This document shows, piece after piece, positions 45,455 through 57,720 of a stretch of DNA of 64,000 nt. Each line of letters opens with the position of its first letter. Position 1 is the first letter of the stretch. Under the pieces are notes generated by a model. The model ran no database searches, was not told where the DNA came from, and saw only the letters and a list, made by a program, of their open reading frames with translations. Origin of the DNA: Neoechinorhynchus agilis (lineage: Eukaryota; Acanthocephala); assembly GCA_051530055.1 (NCBI GenBank), contig CM121342.1, forward strand, positions 14,384,001 through 14,448,000. Reading direction: 5' to 3'. The position numbers and the translations under genes are program-made.

Positions 45455-48199
45455 TTATATGGTGCGAAAACAACGTCTAACCTCGACGATTGCCTCTTTT
45501 AGATCCTCACAGAACTGAATTCGATCGTAATTGGTTTTTGTACAAAAGTCGATTCTGAATCGATTATCTTCACGCTTTGTAAGACGGATTCCAAATTTAA
45601 AATCTGTTCAAAATATAACGGAGTTACATTTCATGTGCGTGTACTCACAATCAGTTTCCATTAACCGTATCTGCAAACGATTTAGTTCATAATATGATTT
45701 CACGCAATAAGCACGATTCTTGTTTTTCCTTACTGTGAGTTTTGTGATCTTAATGCAAAATTAGCTTTTTAAGTAAAATTGATTTCATCAGGTTCATCTG
45801 AATGTTCTTTTATTTAACTCAACTAAACTACCTATCGCATATGGGCATAAGGGATGAAATCCGGGCATTATAAATTACGGCACTGGGAGATGAATAGCCA
45901 AACTGTGCACTTTTGTACTCTTTATAATGATAAATCTAAAATTTGTTAGGGTTTTGCATTGTAACATCATCCGAAATATGCGTGTTTCAGGTATTCAAAT
46001 ACATCGAAAAAAATGAAGTAGACTCGTTGTACAAGTTAATTAGGAGCGTTGACATGTGACTGGATTTTTATACTAACCAATAGTAAATCATTAAATAGAA
46101 ACAGATCTCTTCTATGAGCATAACTCTTTTTATCAAGATCATCCACTTGCCACAAGTGACAAAAACTTATAAGACGTCTCGAGAGATCATCAGCTAGTCT
46201 ACCGAATTTTCCGATGGTACCAATCAGGGTACGTTCAACACGTGCAACTTGACTAGTATGATCGTCCAGGACTTTAAATTCATTGGTCTTTATTCGCTCG
46301 TACATTCGGCACAAACGTATTTCATCGAGGTTGTCAGAGATCGATCGAAGATTAAATAAGAATTGCGAGCAATTCATCCGCTGGCTGTGCTTGAGATTTC
46401 GCGAATGAAGATCTGTGTTTAAAAGAATAAGTGCGAACGCTAAGACACAGACTACAGATGGTGGAATCGGGCATTGCTCATTGCATTCAATGTATCTTTT
46501 ACCAAAAACCTGAGACAGTACGTTGAATTGATTATCATTTTATAATTCACGGCAAGTTTAGAATCATACCTCGCAAATCGCTTCGATTTTTTGCGCTTCT
46601 CCCTGTGCAATAACTGACAACGAATTGAAGTTAAAATATCCTTACCGGGAGCTTAAAATATGCAAGGAAGCGCCTCAGAGCTACGTCCACTTCCATTCCG
46701 TCCATTCGAAAAAATCGAGAAAAGCATCTATAAAAGAGAATGCAGTAATAAAGAACGTTTTTAATTTATATGAAGCATGGAGATGTTGCCTTTAATTCGA
46801 TAGGACTCGTAAATTCACGTTGTTATATAAAAGCTGTAATACGTTAGTAAAATGATCTAATTTTTGTCGAAAAGACGAAATTTCTTAAGGTGAGTTTCAA
46901 CAGAGCGAGAGTTCTCTAAAATAACTAACATTACATTTAATCTGCTAATCAGCGATACTTGACACTTGTATCTGATGAATCATCAAAAGTACGCCACCCC
47001 CATTTTAATATCGAAATGGTAATCAACATGCACCAAAGCTTCGAAGTAGCATTTCTGTTTAAATTAAGTATTTTTGATCGAAAACTTCTTTGAGCAATAT
47101 TTATTCTAATTCAGCGTCACAACAAACTTCGATTTTTTAATCATACCGAGATTAAAGATGTACGGTGGGTATCGAAAAAAAATTTTGATTTTAAACACTA
47201 TTTCCCTACTCTAATATTTGAATTTAATTTATATACAAGAAATGATTTGAACGAAAGAGAAGCGATTGCTGGAACATTGCAAATTGCTTTCGCTTAAGAA
47301 TATGCGTTTACGTTTTAAATGACGACTTTTTAAATTTCTTAAATGAAAATTAAGGAACGTATAATCGGAGCTCGCATGGCAACTTTTCTCAAATAAGGTC
47401 GGATGACGACTCCAATAATCAAGATGGGAATTATTGATTGGTAACCACTAGTAAAATGTTTCCGCTTAGCCTTTATAAGAAATATTCTGAGCATAAAAAT
47501 ATATGTGATTGCAACAAACCTGAAATTCCACTAAAGTATGTAATTGGGCCACTAGACATACCTCAGAACATCCTGGGCGAATCTATTATTGACAAGGCTA
47601 AGATAATCGCCCAAGCTTTTTCTGCTAATTCCTGAGCGAGTTGCTAATAGATCAGCAACATCATCTGGATCTCGCCTCACAAGTTCACGTTCGAACATAA
47701 ATTCGAGTCCTTCCAAGGGTTTCCTGGACACGAATGTAAGTAACCGAGCTAACTCTTCTTCTGGTGCTATTGCTTACTTGTTAAAAATGTTAAGAGCAAT
47801 TTGGTAACACCGATTTCGATATTTCCGCTGGAAATCAGATAATCCAAAGTCATCAATGCTTTGTGTGAAATTTGATCTCAGTGTGGGCACGGATTTCTTT
47901 TCAGAACTTCCGTTAGCGTATGGATCGAATTCGTATATACGTCCCTGGCGCCGCTGAGCCCTGATTCGATTCCATACAATAGAAAATCCAGAATCAGAAC
48001 TGTACGGTTGCTCGGTTTTCTTGTCAATGAGTGCTTTTCGCTTTTTGTTAATGTCAGACAAATGCGAGAGAGCAGGTTTAATGTTGTAGTACTCTGCATC
48101 GGCAGTGAATGCTCTACTTCCTGAAGTCGATTGACTGCGTTTTTTTGGAGGTGACATTGCAGTTCGTGTTGAACTATTGCATATTGATAGAATATCCAT
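45455..48199 (-). CDS. IQSEC: ARF guanine-nucleotide exchange factor, IQSEC/BRAG type (Sec7-PH)
   Basis: Seven exons join in phase on the minus strand: 48199-47778, 47723-47562, 46727-46646, 46602-46570 (33 nt), 46509-46061, 45728-45649 and 45603-45455, giving about 458 residues. The frame enters the Sec7 domain at KYRNRCYQIALNIFN, then KPLEGLEFMFERELVR, GISRKSLGDYL and MEVDVALRRFLAYFKLPGEA. The catalytic Glu is in the GEAQKIEAI microexon. FALILLNTDLHSRNLK follows. The PH domain shows YERIKTNEFK, RRDLFLFNDLLLVSIKIQ and FKFGIRLTKRE, and ends FCEDLKEAIVEV. This order and wording match IQSEC1-3, which activate ARF6 at synapses and the plasma membrane. The protein is short: no IQ motif is visible in the exons I can place, so upstream exons (perhaps 48200-48600) are probably missing. 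Intron 47561-46728 (834 bp) is unusually long for this genome. Confidence 0.9.
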
Positions 48200-48217
48200 A
48201 AGAGTCCTGAAAAAGTC

Positions 48218-48660
48218 TTAGGGTCGAATAAGTGATTTTTGTGTGAGAATGGGATGCCTTGTTGATGATTCCACTTCAAAGCAAGCGTACAGAGAATAAG
48301 AAACACGAGCAACCACCCAACTATTAAGAACGCCATTTACCCTGTGCCGAAGCGCAGCTACGACCTCAACCAAGTGAAATAACGAGACGTTTGTTCGCAC
48401 AGCCTTCTTTCCCAATGGAAAATCAATGTTTTCTTCTCCAACCGACGAACGCCGTAGATCCGTAACTGGCACTTGAGACGAAAACAATAAGATATGCTCG
48501 TCCTGCGACATAAAAAGGCAGTTGATGCAATCACAGGAAGCAGAAAAATTCTCCAGTAATGCGTATCAATATTGTCCTTTAAATTAAAGGAAAACATACC
48601 ATTGCTCGCATTGATTGACCATTGGTTAAGCGGTATAAAAATCAGAAATATTGCGAATTT
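48218..48660 (-). other. Possible 5' exons of the IQSEC-type gene
   Basis: Exon-like minus-strand pieces with splice sites are present (acceptor tttatgtcgcag before 48510; donor CACAGG then gtaaat near 48344). They precede the good acceptor cttttttcag-type site before 48210. Several frames are open and no IQ motif is obvious, so I cannot choose the coding frame or join. Confidence 0.3.
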
Positions 48661-49640
48661 TTCTTCGAAGCACTATGAAGCTTAAAGTCTTTATGTGACG
48701 ACAAGCGTCAACGGCTGACTACTTGAGAGGTTCGGTATTTGGGATGATGGCTTGTACCCAGTAGAGTTCAAGGCGAAAATTTGAAAAGAGCGGTAAAGAT
48801 TAGTGAACCTTGATAGCGATCATGTGAAAAGAAGTTGTAGTCACAAAACCCAAAGTGTTTTCAGAAAAGAATTCTTTAATCTTGTTTGTGTGATCCATAG
48901 TCAGTTCACTGCGGTGCTCATACAAATACACGGACGAATAAAATCTTCCTCAAATCGGCAGACCTTTTGGTTCCTACTATTTTTTCTGAATATCTCACAG
49001 CACATGATATTCGCTACCCATCAGTTAGCGAATTTGCGTGCATGACTGATCAGATTGGCGGTCAAACGATAGTGCCGATAGCTCCAAGTTCTAGATCGAA
49101 ATAAAAAGAATGCTGATGTTATGGTAAAGATGCGATTGATTGATATCCTATCTAAAGGTAAAATGCCGATCTTAGACTACTTAATTTTTTTGTTTGAAGA
49201 TTGAATTGTTCATGCTTTTTATGGCAAAAAATAATGAAGTAATTTATAAACACATATTGTGCCTCCGAAATATCGAATTCAATAAATTACTTCATTTTTC
49301 CACCATAAAAACAGCTGTTTCTTTGCAAAATTAAGCCAGTGACGATATAGCGCCATATAGTGTTGTTTAGGTTGCTTGTTAAAGACGAGCATTATCAATT
49401 CAATTGCTTGTAAGTTTTTTCAACTGTCGACAAGCTACTTAAACAACAATATATCTGACCACACCTGAATGCAATCCTCAATAATTCCATATATATGAAT
49501 AGTGAAAAATAAGGTTTAAAAGGTGATAATAAATTAATGATTGTTTTATTAAAATTATTACTCAAATGTGAACTACGGAATTAAATATCGTCGCTTAAAA
49601 TCTTCGAAAACCAACCCAATTAAAGGTGTATACTCACATA
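48661..49640. other. Spacer with a PLE terminal motif
   Basis: No supported gene. A terminal motif copy lies at 49245-49315 (GTGCCTCCGAAATATCGAAT, then AATAAATTACTTCATTTTTC). Confidence 0.45.
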
Positions 49641-49689
49641 TAATACTGAATTTTAGATGTGTTGAACACTTTTAGATATACTTACATTT

Positions 49690-50665
49690 TCTATCCGAAT
49701 ACACCACAACTACGACAGGATCTTTCTACAAAAGCTCTTCTTGGTGTGGAAATATAAGAGAGTACTTGCATAAATCAAACTATAAAATGAAAAAGTGCCT
49801 ATCCATCATAGATAATCAGTTCATACGACAATAACAGCGAATCCGCGACGTCGAAACGGGAACTACGCTGTTTGCCTTAATGCATGGAGAGATGAGAAAA
49901 CTTACGAAGTAAAAGGATTGTAAAAACGCTAGAGCGCAATCCATAAAATAGCTTAAAATTGCAAGCATACGATTGAAGGTAGAGTAAATACCATCTTTTT
50001 GACAATTAGCTAGATTTCTCAAAATATCTTCAGATCAACATTTAGAGACCGAGGCCAATAAACCATTTTCGTAAATGTTATTAGGTGTCTATAAATACCA
50101 TTTGTCCACCGTCAAAAAGTTCGTTAATAATTCAGTGTAATAAACATAGCGAGGTTTGAACGCTCGGCTGAGTACGAACGTCTTTCCTGTGGTCAGAATA
50201 ACAAACCATCTGCGTTCCATAGGAAAAAGTGAGCTTTTTACGTTAAAGAAAAAGTAAGTTTATTTTATGGCTTGTTCTGGTAAGGTGAAAATGTGCATAT
50301 TCATTTATAGCGGCAAGTACGAAGATTGCTCACTTTTTAAAGGAAAAATAGAAAGTGTTTCGAAGCAAAGAAAAATTTATTTTGGGTGTTTTTACAATTG
50401 AAAAAATCCCGTATGCGACAATAAAGAAATTACTGTGATAAGATGAAAGCAATTGGGTGAAAGCGGGTTACTAAATTTAAACATTTGAATAAACTGATTA
50501 CATTACCGGAGAGCAGCAAAGTTGTTCCCAGCAGCGTTACAAATGCACCAGCATCCAAAAAATCAATAAAAAATGAAGCACATAGATAAAATGAACCGTT
50601 GAACGGACTCACCGAATTATGCTAAAGTCACCTTTACAGGCAAAACGTTGACCCAACTTAGGCAT
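49690..50665 (-). CDS. Possible multi-pass membrane protein, exons only
   Basis: Three minus-strand exon-like pieces with consensus donors hold hydrophobic segments. About 50600-50505 reads FYLCASFFIDFLDAGAFVTL and ends in LLLSG before gtaatg. About 50020-49908 reads LAILSYFMDCALAFLQSFYF before gtaagt. About 49738-49690 reads KDPVVVVVYSDRK before gtaagt. A possible start is ATG 50665. I could not link all pieces in phase and do not recognise the family. Confidence 0.3.
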
Positions 50666-51015
50666 GTTTAAAATTTTCACTTTTCAATAACCCATTTGGA
50701 AGCATCTGTGTTCACCGCTTATTTCAAATATTGAATCAAGAACTTCGGGATTATATGGCATTGAATGAACTTGTAAACAGTATCTTATATTATCACATTG
50801 CATGTCCAAATTTTATGTCGCCACTCTAGCAATAGTTTATTAAAGGGAAATAAAAAGTCGAATACCCACGATTATCGCATGCGCAGGAGATTGCGGTTTG
50901 CCTATAAAATAATTTTAAAAAAGCGAGAGCAACGAAGGATAATTATTTTAATCCCGACCCAAAATACGCATACAAATATTATCGAGCAAAATCCGTCGTT
51001 GTACTATCGTTACGT

Positions 51016-54000
51016 TTACAGGTTATCCCACTGAGTGATTCGTTCTTTAAGCCGGTCGAAAATGTTCCACTTTGGCATTTGAGATGATATCCATGCGCCG
51101 GCTACATGTCCAATTTGTACTGGCATATCTTGTTGGGGAGCAACCTCACGAGAAATATTTGGGAGTGACGACTGCTTTGTCCCAGTAAGACCTGGTTTAT
51201 GTTGTTGCTTCGGAGTGATCTCTCGAATTTCCTGGCTGGATACACATCGCTGAACATTTGCTTTTTGTTTAGCAGTTTTTAAGCCAGTGTCTGATGGCTG
51301 TGGCTGGATAGAAGCCTTGCTTAAAGTCGTCGAACTCACAGTGCGACTACGGGAATTGGAGTCATGCCTTTCTTGTCGATTAAATTCATTCATCAAATGC
51401 ATCCAGACATCGGGGTCTGTGATTTTCACCTCTTCAATCATATTACTAGGCACATATCCACGCTGTCCTGTAGTTTCTCCAACATAAAATCCATCTTGTC
51501 CGATTTCTCCGTAAATTTTAATAAGTTGGCCTTCCTTAAAAGTCAATTCCTCGTGGCAAGATTCAAGATTTGGAGACATTTCCAGAGGAAGATAATCGTA
51601 GAGGGCTACAAACAACCTAGCTCGTGACTGAGTAGTACGACGGGTTGGCTCAGTACGAGACCGAATTTGTCCGCTGCTTACTGAGTTGGAACGCTCCAGA
51701 ACCGTTTCGGATTTCTTCGTTGATACATTATCGGGTGATTGTATTCTTTTTGATGCAGGTAGCAACGATGACTGTGGTAAATTTAAGCTAGCCAAATCAA
51801 ACACTACTTCGCCTGATATTCCTTCATCGGTGTCCGGTCTTATTGTCAAATGATATTGCTTTTGCTCACTCAAACCAATCAGTTTAATTTTATTAGTTCC
51901 AGGCTGAGCTGTACAGACGTGTTTTTCATCCAAGAGAATTATATGGCTCAGTAAATTGGACGGCGGCCTCCAACTAACCAGAACACTTTGTGAATTGATG
52001 TATTTAAGTCCGATTTGGTCCGGTTTTAATTGCGAACCGATTCCGAAGACTTGGGTGCAATCATTTCGCTTAGAAATTCCATATTTTGATTTTAGCAGGA
52101 CGCAAATTCGGTGAGGCTAAAATGCAAGTGAAAATTGTTAAATCTTTCATCAGGTAACCTTTTAGAGGATGTGATTCGAGTAGCTGCCATAAAGCCGATT
52201 ATGCCAGAATTTATGAGTCAGCGAATGTGAAAATAAAGAAATTTGTGTGTATCATTCCCATAAAATTATGTGAAGCATGATTAAAATTAAAGCTGAAAAT
52301 GAATTTCATTTAAAATTCTGATGACAATCCTCTTCGGCTCATCTCATCGAATAATCATCCCCAAAAAGGATTAAATGTCGTACAAAACCTTGCTTAAATC
52401 TATGTCATCAAATACCGCTGACGTTTGTGTTCGTTCAACGTTTTTGTGCAATCGTTCATCAATAACAATTTCGTATTCAAAAATCACAGATAGGCTCGGT
52501 AACTTTACCGGTGGCTTCCACGTGACTTTTATTTGCCGTGGATTTTCATCCATGACCTGCAAGTCTCCAGGTTTAGGGATTGAGCATATTGACTTCGTTA
52601 TGGCCGGCTTCTTATTTCCATTTGCCCAGAAGCAAAAATCTTTTCGAATATAGGAAAGTAAGCAGGCGTTGAAGTCAAAAAGAGAAAGGCCAACCTGGAT
52701 ATTTTATTTCATTCACAACTCTGATTATTTTCGATGGTACTATTCCTTTGCTGCCTCGGCGATTAAATGCCATGAAGTGCCCATCAGCAGTCTCATGACC
52801 GACCAGTAAAAGAGTTTCATTTTTTTCAACGGCAAGGTATCTACTATCAAAGCACTTGTTTACTGAGTTTCGAACCACTGCCATAAAGAAAAGAGGCTCG
52901 AAGGTCGGTGTTTGGTTTCCTTCTTCCCTCAGAATAGTACCATGATGCACGCGGAGGGGTTCATCTTTATGGCATCCTCTGGGATTGTAGTAGCCCCTTT
53001 CATTATCCTCCTTATCTACGCTAAAATAAAATTGATTTGTCTTAAACGGAATTGCACTATACCTACCTAATTGTTCTCCCGAATCGGTATTGGTTGCTTT
53101 TGTAGCTTTTTCACCTCCGTGGAACTGACTGTTTTGGGAATAGGATCGATTGCGACGGTTTGTGGCGTATCCGTTGCGCGAATACCGTTGTGATCGAAGA
53201 ACAGGAAGTGTTTGACTTGATCGGCGCTTTTCAGACTTTCTAAGACTTTCCATCTCCGTCATCATCTCATTTCTACTCAGCATAAGCATTTCAGCTTTTC
53301 GTTCCAATCGATTAACTTTTGCCTATAAGTGGGGAGATTTATTAGATGCATATTAAAATCGCGATATCGTAAACTTAAATTTAAGGACAGGGTGCCATAC
53401 AGATAAATATGTTCTTTGGCGATTTTAAAAAAGAGACTGTTTTATTGATTTCAAATATTTCGTCCGTCTCGTCGGACTTCTTCAGGTTGTAAATTAATCA
53501 GTCTCGATTTTTATAATCGCCAAAGAGCACATATATAAATGAACAACTTCTTTACAACAGATAAATGTTGAGATAGCATAAGGGCCAAAAGTTCTAAAGA
53601 AATTTAGCCTGAAGCAGGTCGATTCTAAGCATACTACCTGATAAGTAGATCAAAACTTGTTTAACGAGTATCATTCTTCATCAAAGATGTTTAAACGAAA
53701 GGAACTAAATCGGTACCGACTAAAATGGCACCGATTAAAAGTCCATAACAATGTAAGGAATCAAGAATTATTACTAAAATTTTATTATAAAACGTTCAGT
53801 AAACGCCTTGGAATAAAATGACGCGAAACCGTAAGTTACATACCTTCAGATTGTCCACTTCGCTCTCACCGCCGATATCTATAGTCTAAAATAATGGTAG
53901 AAGCTTAGTGTAATGAGCATGAAGATTTAGAAGCAATTTGTAAGCTAGTCAAATTGCAATCTTAATGAGCCTCACGAGATATTTGTGTTCGTTCCCCCGA

Positions 54001-54688
54001 AATAGAAAGCATTTATTTCCATGCACAATTTTTTTCTATAAACCGAGTTTATCTTTTTACAACATTCACCGATGTGTAAACCATGGGAACCCCTTCAGAA
54101 CTGTGTTCAGGCCAATGAATCTAAACATTTTAAAAGAAATCTTTTCCCTCGTGCATGTTCATGCAATAATACATACCTGTGCTGAGTTTTGCCGGTTAAG
54201 TGAAACAAATGATGAACGTCGATTTGAATTAGCAAGTTCTGATTCTAACTGTTTTCTCTTAAAAATTGGAGATGAGATCAGTCAAAAATTCGATCAAGTA
54301 GACATACCATTTCAAAAAGGGCGTTCTTGAGGTTCCGATTCTCATACTCGGTCAAAGATAGTTTGGCGCGTATGTGATTTACAAGCGTCGATTCATTTTC
54401 AAGCAAGCGAAGCTTCTCGTCTCTTGTAACTAAGTCCTCGTGTAGGCGCTTCATGTCCTCCTTAAGACGCTCATTTTCCTTAATAATATCCCCATTGTTG
54501 ATATTCGCTTTCTCCTGACTCCGTCTTCCTTCAAAAGGTGGTATTCTACGTTCCTTACTCAAATCCGATATAAATTTTTCTCCAGATTCACTCTCTTTTA
54601 AAAGCTGGTTGATCTTCGCTGACTGAGATTCGCTGACAGTTACCATATTTTGTCTTTCACTTTTCAAAAGTTTTACTTCATCACACAT
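51016..54688 (-). CDS. RIMBP: RIM-binding protein (RIM-BP), SH3-FN3-FN3-SH3
   Basis: Six exons join in phase: 54688-54308, 53885-53844 (42 nt), 53322-53063, 53020-52695, 52639-52389 and 52116-51016, giving about 786 residues. The N-terminal exon is coiled coil (KENERLKEDMKRLHEDLVTR). A degenerate SH3 follows (PLFFMAVVRNSVNKCFDSRY ... GSKGIVPSKIIRVV). FN3 domains follow (IKVTWKPPVKLPSLSV; SVLVSWRPPSNLLS). A second SH3 has the RIM-BP-specific wording LFVALYDYLPLEMSPN, EELTFKEGQLIKIYGE and DGFYVGETTGQRGYVPSNM. RIM-BPs link voltage-gated calcium channels to RIM at presynaptic active zones. The protein stops 100 residues after this SH3 and lacks the usual third SH3. The coiled-coil exons at 55105-57720 may be its 5' end. 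Confidence 0.9.
53405..53562. repeat. Palindromic repeat in a RIM-BP intron
   Basis: ATATGTTCTTTGGCGATTTT (about 53408) is mirrored by ATAATCGCCAAAGAGCACAT (about 53534). The centre, read on the minus strand, is the terminal motif CCTGAAGAAGTCCGACGAGA followed by CGGACGAAATATTTG, with a perfect 5-bp hairpin GTCCG/CGGAC. Confidence 0.75.
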
Positions 54689-55104
54689 ACGATCAAATAT
54701 CCCAATAATACCTCTTTGCCCCTCGGAAGTTAGAAATCACAAATGTACTAAGTTACTAGCTTTCTCAAAATTAAAGTCCCCTAAGTTTCAATCTCAAAGT
54801 TAAAATATCCTTTCCGGCAGTCGAAGGATGTATCCTTGCTTTTAGATTTGTAGAATAAACAATATGCTGAATTTCGCAGGTTGAATTCCATAAGAAAATA
54901 TACCGACCGTAAGAAGCGATCGGGCTTTATACAAAAAAAGGACTAAGCGAAAACAAAAATTCGTAAATTAAAGGAAATTTGTGTTTACTACTCTAAGATT
55001 ATCCGCACTTAGCAATTAGAGATTCAGTCAACTATAACACACTAAACACGATTTTCAAAAAATCTTTAGTGAGCCAGGAATTCCCTACTAGGGCTAAAGG
55101 GATA

Positions 55105-57720
55105 TCATTGCAGTAAACTCCTGTGAACGTAGTCATTCTCTAGCTTCTTCTCAAGATTATTCCGCTCATCATATAGATGCATAAGGCGCTTTTCATACGA
55201 ATTTTTTACCAAGCTTAGCTGATTGGTCAAAGTTTGACAAGTACTTTGTATTTCGTCTCGATCTTTTATAATTAAACTCGTATCGCTGTCTCGCTTCCGG
55301 AGTTCAGCATTTACCCTTTCGAGTTCATTCTTTTCTTGATGGGAAGTGTCTAATGAGTTTTGAAGTCGCTTGATCAGAACGTCTTTTTCATTGCTGGCCT
55401 CATTTTTTATTGGTGCAGATGACGAAGCTGAGATTACTTGAACGGATCTGTCGACTTTGCGAGTAGGATCGATGGTTGATGTGATTTTTATTTTCTCCGA
55501 GAGTTCTTCATTTTCTTTACATTTTGCGGCTAACTGTTTGGAAAACCAGATAACTTACAGAGTGTATTTGAAGTTCGAATGACTAACCTTGGCTTCTAAA
55601 GCTTTTAGATTATCCTCCACAGGCGCAAGTCTCGCGACTTCCAATCTCAATGCTTCGTTTGTATCCTTTAATGCCTCAAAGAGCATGGGATCGATAATAG
55701 ATGATCGAGTGGACATTTTTACATTCCAGTGTTATGGCTTGGATCTAGCCGTGTAAGCAAAAGAGAAGAAAAATCTTGTGTTTGAATACTTTGGAGAAGG
55801 GAAGGAGAAATGCATTACACTCAGCTAAGGCGAATCGATAAAGTGTGCGTAATTTATATAATGTAGAGGCACGCAAAGAAGAATGAGAAAATATCCTTTC
55901 TGAAATACCAGATATCGTGCACACGTCCGTAGGAAACGGCTCAGTGCTATCATTTGCATTATGTGAAGTTTGAAAAGTGTCGGTTTCGCGAACAAAGTGG
56001 CTACTAATCTCGACAATGTATCCGGAGAGACATATGTATGCGTGATATTCGGAAGGGTAATTTTTAGAAGGAGTGTAAAGCAAGCTGCCTTTCGATATGT
56101 TGGTCCGAATTCGAAAAGCGACATTTGACAGATTGTTCTGATGTCTCCTAGTAAATTAGAATTCCCCTTAGGAATTTTGTTTCTCGGCTGTTGCTAAGGC
56201 AAGTTTGCCATGCAACCGCTTTTGCTAGCTAGTTGGCATTGCCAACAATGGCGCCGATTCCAGTGTACCCGGCGAATGTAATTGGAAATACTGCCACTGT
56301 TTATGAATCAAGGTACTTAGACTAGCGACTTCAATAGTCACTTAAAAAAGTGGGTTGCTTAAAGTATTTTCTTCGGGCACAACCTTGTTCTTTTATCAAG
56401 GTTGCTTGCAAGTTTTTAAACACAGCAACCTTGATAAACGCGTACAAGATTGTGACTCCGAAACCCATCGGATTTTAAAATAAAATCATTTTAATTTATC
56501 CGCCATATAAAACAACCAATAGGAACTAATGATCACGTAAGGCCAATCACCGAAAATGAATTTCGTTTGCTCTGAAAAACAAATGGCCCTATTTAAACCA
56601 TATAATTTTCAGTGATAAAATTTACGCTTGGATTTGCATCATCTTTAAACGCTGAAAATTGCGACTAGCATTTTGAGGCAAATCCTTAAATGAACGCGTC
56701 AAATATTCCAGCGCAAATTGTAAGTTCTACTATCCTTAAGATTTATCCTCTACTGACTAATTTATCACAACGAAAAATACATCCCGTCCTAAATGTGCAC
56801 TTTTGAACTTAGTGTGCTTCATGTTGGCGGATCCAATAACAATATGCATTGTCTAATCGGCAAAATATTAAGCCGTGTCAATTGATTTACAGATTTTTCG
56901 ACGTCGAAATCCGCCGCTTAACCTACCTTATATCTCATTAACTCTGCAATGGTTTTTTCAAGATCCAATCTTTCTTTTGCCATAGTCGGTAACGCTCTGC
57001 ATCCCTGACACGGTGGCTCCTGTTGTGTTAAGACAGTCTTGCGCTTCACATATCCTTCAACGGTCAATCTTTGGGAAGCAAAGCTCGCAGATTTTCGGAT
57101 AGACAAGTTTCTTTGTCGAGATCGTCCTCCGTAATTTGCTGCATCGTAACTTGTTTTTATAGAACTATACTAAATTGAGTTCGAATTCGTTACAGCGATA
57201 AAAAAATACAAAATTGACAACAACGTACCCTTCGATTGACGTGTTCGTCGGCCTCACTTCGGATTACTCGAATTACTCCAAGTTTCACTCGTTTCATCGC
57301 TTCGATTCTATTAATCGAATTATCTTTATAAAACGATTTAGACAAGCGAAGAGAAGCATTGGACTGACGAGAAATTCGATTGACCTCGGGCATGGACTCG
57401 GACATGATTATGTGACGTTCATTTGGTTGAAGACTTTTATGAGTGTCCATGAGATTCCGTATGATTGTGTCCTTTTCGACCAATTGTCTGTCTTTTATAT
57501 TGAGTTGATTGTTGAGGTGTCTAAGGAGATCAGTATCCAGTCCCTGTGGATTGTTAGAAGTACACGATCGCATTTTAAGTTCATCAAGGGATCGTTGAAG
57601 TCGACTGATTTCAGCCGATTGCTGCAAGACTTCTATACATTTAAGTTTGTACAGCTGACCAAGAGAAGTTTCTTTTTCTTCTATACTAAAGATTGATCTT
57701 TTATCCGGATCCATGGACAT
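55105..57720 (-). CDS. Coiled-coil protein, probable 5' exons of RIM-BP, two alternative starts
   Basis: Exons 57720-57258, 57138-56927 and 55533-55105 join in phase to give a coiled-coil protein of about 367 residues (EISRLQRSLDELKMRS; LDLEKTIAELMRY; RDEIQSTCQTLTNQLSLVKN). A second start at ATG 55716 opens a 43-codon exon (55716-55588) that also ends in phase 0 and can splice to the same 55533 acceptor. This gives a short isoform from an internal promoter. The last exon ends in TGA at 55107-55105. Alternatively it could splice at GAC-TAC (before gttcac) to a phase-0 acceptor (acttccgag) before GQRGIIGIFDRMCDEV of the RIM-BP exon, which would make one gene. RIM-BPs do begin with coiled coils, so I favour a single locus. 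Confidence 0.65.

Noticed and set aside
45850-45970. Exon-like piece after tttag in the IQSEC gene intron
   Set aside because: Joining it breaks the phase to the next exon, whereas the direct 46061 to 45728 join is in phase and restores the conserved PH-domain wording.
57214-57696. 160-codon plus-strand frame
   Set aside because: Antisense of the coiled-coil exon, which has good splice sites and coiled-coil heptads on the minus strand.
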